64,000 nucleotides of DNA from Aquilaria yunnanensis (lineage: Eukaryota; Streptophyta; Magnoliopsida; Malvales; Thymelaeaceae). A model generated the notes under the pieces. That model was given only the letters and a program-made list of their open reading frames with translations. It searched no databases and was not told the DNA's origin. The stretch is taken from assembly GCA_039654915.1 (NCBI GenBank), contig CM077594.1, positions 104,546,893 to 104,610,892 of the forward strand, written 5' to 3'. Of this stretch, positions 63,267-64,000 are shown piece after piece. Each line of letters begins with the position of its first letter. The stretch's first letter is position 1. The position numbers and the translations under genes were made by a program.

Positions 63267-64000
63267 TGTATATAGGTCTCGAGCTATCGATTCCTTTTGT
63301 TTTTGTTTTCTAAGCATCTTTTATCAAGAATATTATTATCGTCTACATAGTAACACAACACTCCGTCCCCCCCCCCTGGTTCTCTCTCTCTCTCTCTCCA
63401 AAACTATGCGTTTTTTATCCATTTAATGATCCTTTGCTGATAATTATTGACTAAATCTTGGTATAAAACATTCTTTATTAATCCATACGAGTTTTGTCTT
63501 TAAAACATACGTCGGTTGATAAATGGACTCTATGGCTGGCTCAAGTTAAATAAATAAAAAAATTTACGCCCCTAATTTTTTTACAGAATAACTATTCATA
63601 ATAATTTTTTGTATCTTTGACATTTTGATGTATAAATGCAAATTATGTACCCAAATAATAAATAAAAATTCAAATTTTCTAGATATATTTTTTTAAAAAA
63701 ATATTTCTAACAAATATAATGCATTCAAATTCAACTCAGACTTAAATTGTGCAACCAAAAAAAGGGGGGGGGGGGGGGGGGGGTAGAAGGAGTAACACTA
63801 AACGTACCAAAATATAAAATATTATCTAATTACATGGTGCATCCAATGATTCATCAATAGTTTAATTCTAAGATGGTTCTACTCTTATTTCTATTTTAAT
63901 TATTGTCTAAAATTTAGTAGTAGAAACTTCTGACAGGACATTTAATACCTTGGTATATATTTTAAAAAAATACTTTCTCATTCTCACATTCTCTGTAATA
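63267..64000. other. AT-rich spacer with homopolymer runs
   Basis: A C run near 63367-63375, a CT run near 63383-63399 and a 20-base G run at 63764-63783 are present. No gene was recognised. Confidence 0.5.

Noticed and set aside
1..64000. CRISPR arrays, bacterial operons, ribosome-binding sites or tRNA/rRNA genes
   Set aside because: The gene structures are eukaryotic with introns; no array of spaced identical repeats and no RNA gene fold were recognised by eye.

Overview
This is plant nuclear DNA, most likely from a eudicot. The host genes have plant-specific families and spliced structures with GT-AG introns. The spacers are very AT-rich, telomere-like DNA is of the TTTAGGG type, and most of the window is transposon sequence. 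I cannot name the species.

Host genes. Three recognisable genes sit at the two sides. At 1-3759 (+) is the 3' part of a GYF-domain, Gln-rich protein of the EXA1/GIGYF type. At 6285-9626 (-), convergent with it, is a seven-exon ACT-repeat (ACR-type) protein whose whole 443-residue reading frame can be assembled. At 51417-52304 (-) is a single-exon class I TCP transcription factor, closest to TCP20.

Transposon-rich interior. From 9.6 to 14.9 kb lie several terminal-inverted-repeat elements. From 14868 to 22479 lies a non-autonomous CACTA-type DNA transposon with a GTA target duplication. Most of it is four nearly identical head-to-tail copies of a 1.7 kb unit carrying degenerate telomere-like DNA. 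From 22.5 to 32.6 kb is AT-rich spacer with foldback MITEs. From 32.6 to 48.9 kb is a decayed hAT transposon on the minus strand, split by a large insertion. That insertion holds a near-intact Helitron with Rep-helicase and RPA-like genes, plus fragments of a ribose-phosphate pyrophosphokinase gene beside it. A 0.4-0.65 kb piece of the hAT relic is present on both sides of the insertion.

Right flank. Downstream of the TCP gene's promoter are a small hAT element (53.3-54.2 kb), another foldback MITE (56.5 kb), an AP2/ERF pseudogene with stops at two conserved tryptophans (58.5 kb), a tandem LTR-internal-LTR-internal-LTR element resembling a TRIM with a TTACT target duplication (59047-61162), and AT-rich spacer with a second copy of a MITE seen at 14.3 kb.

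The host genes show no functional linkage to each other. What ties the window together is the nested history of transposons. All identifications are by eye from sequence motifs; no database search was run.
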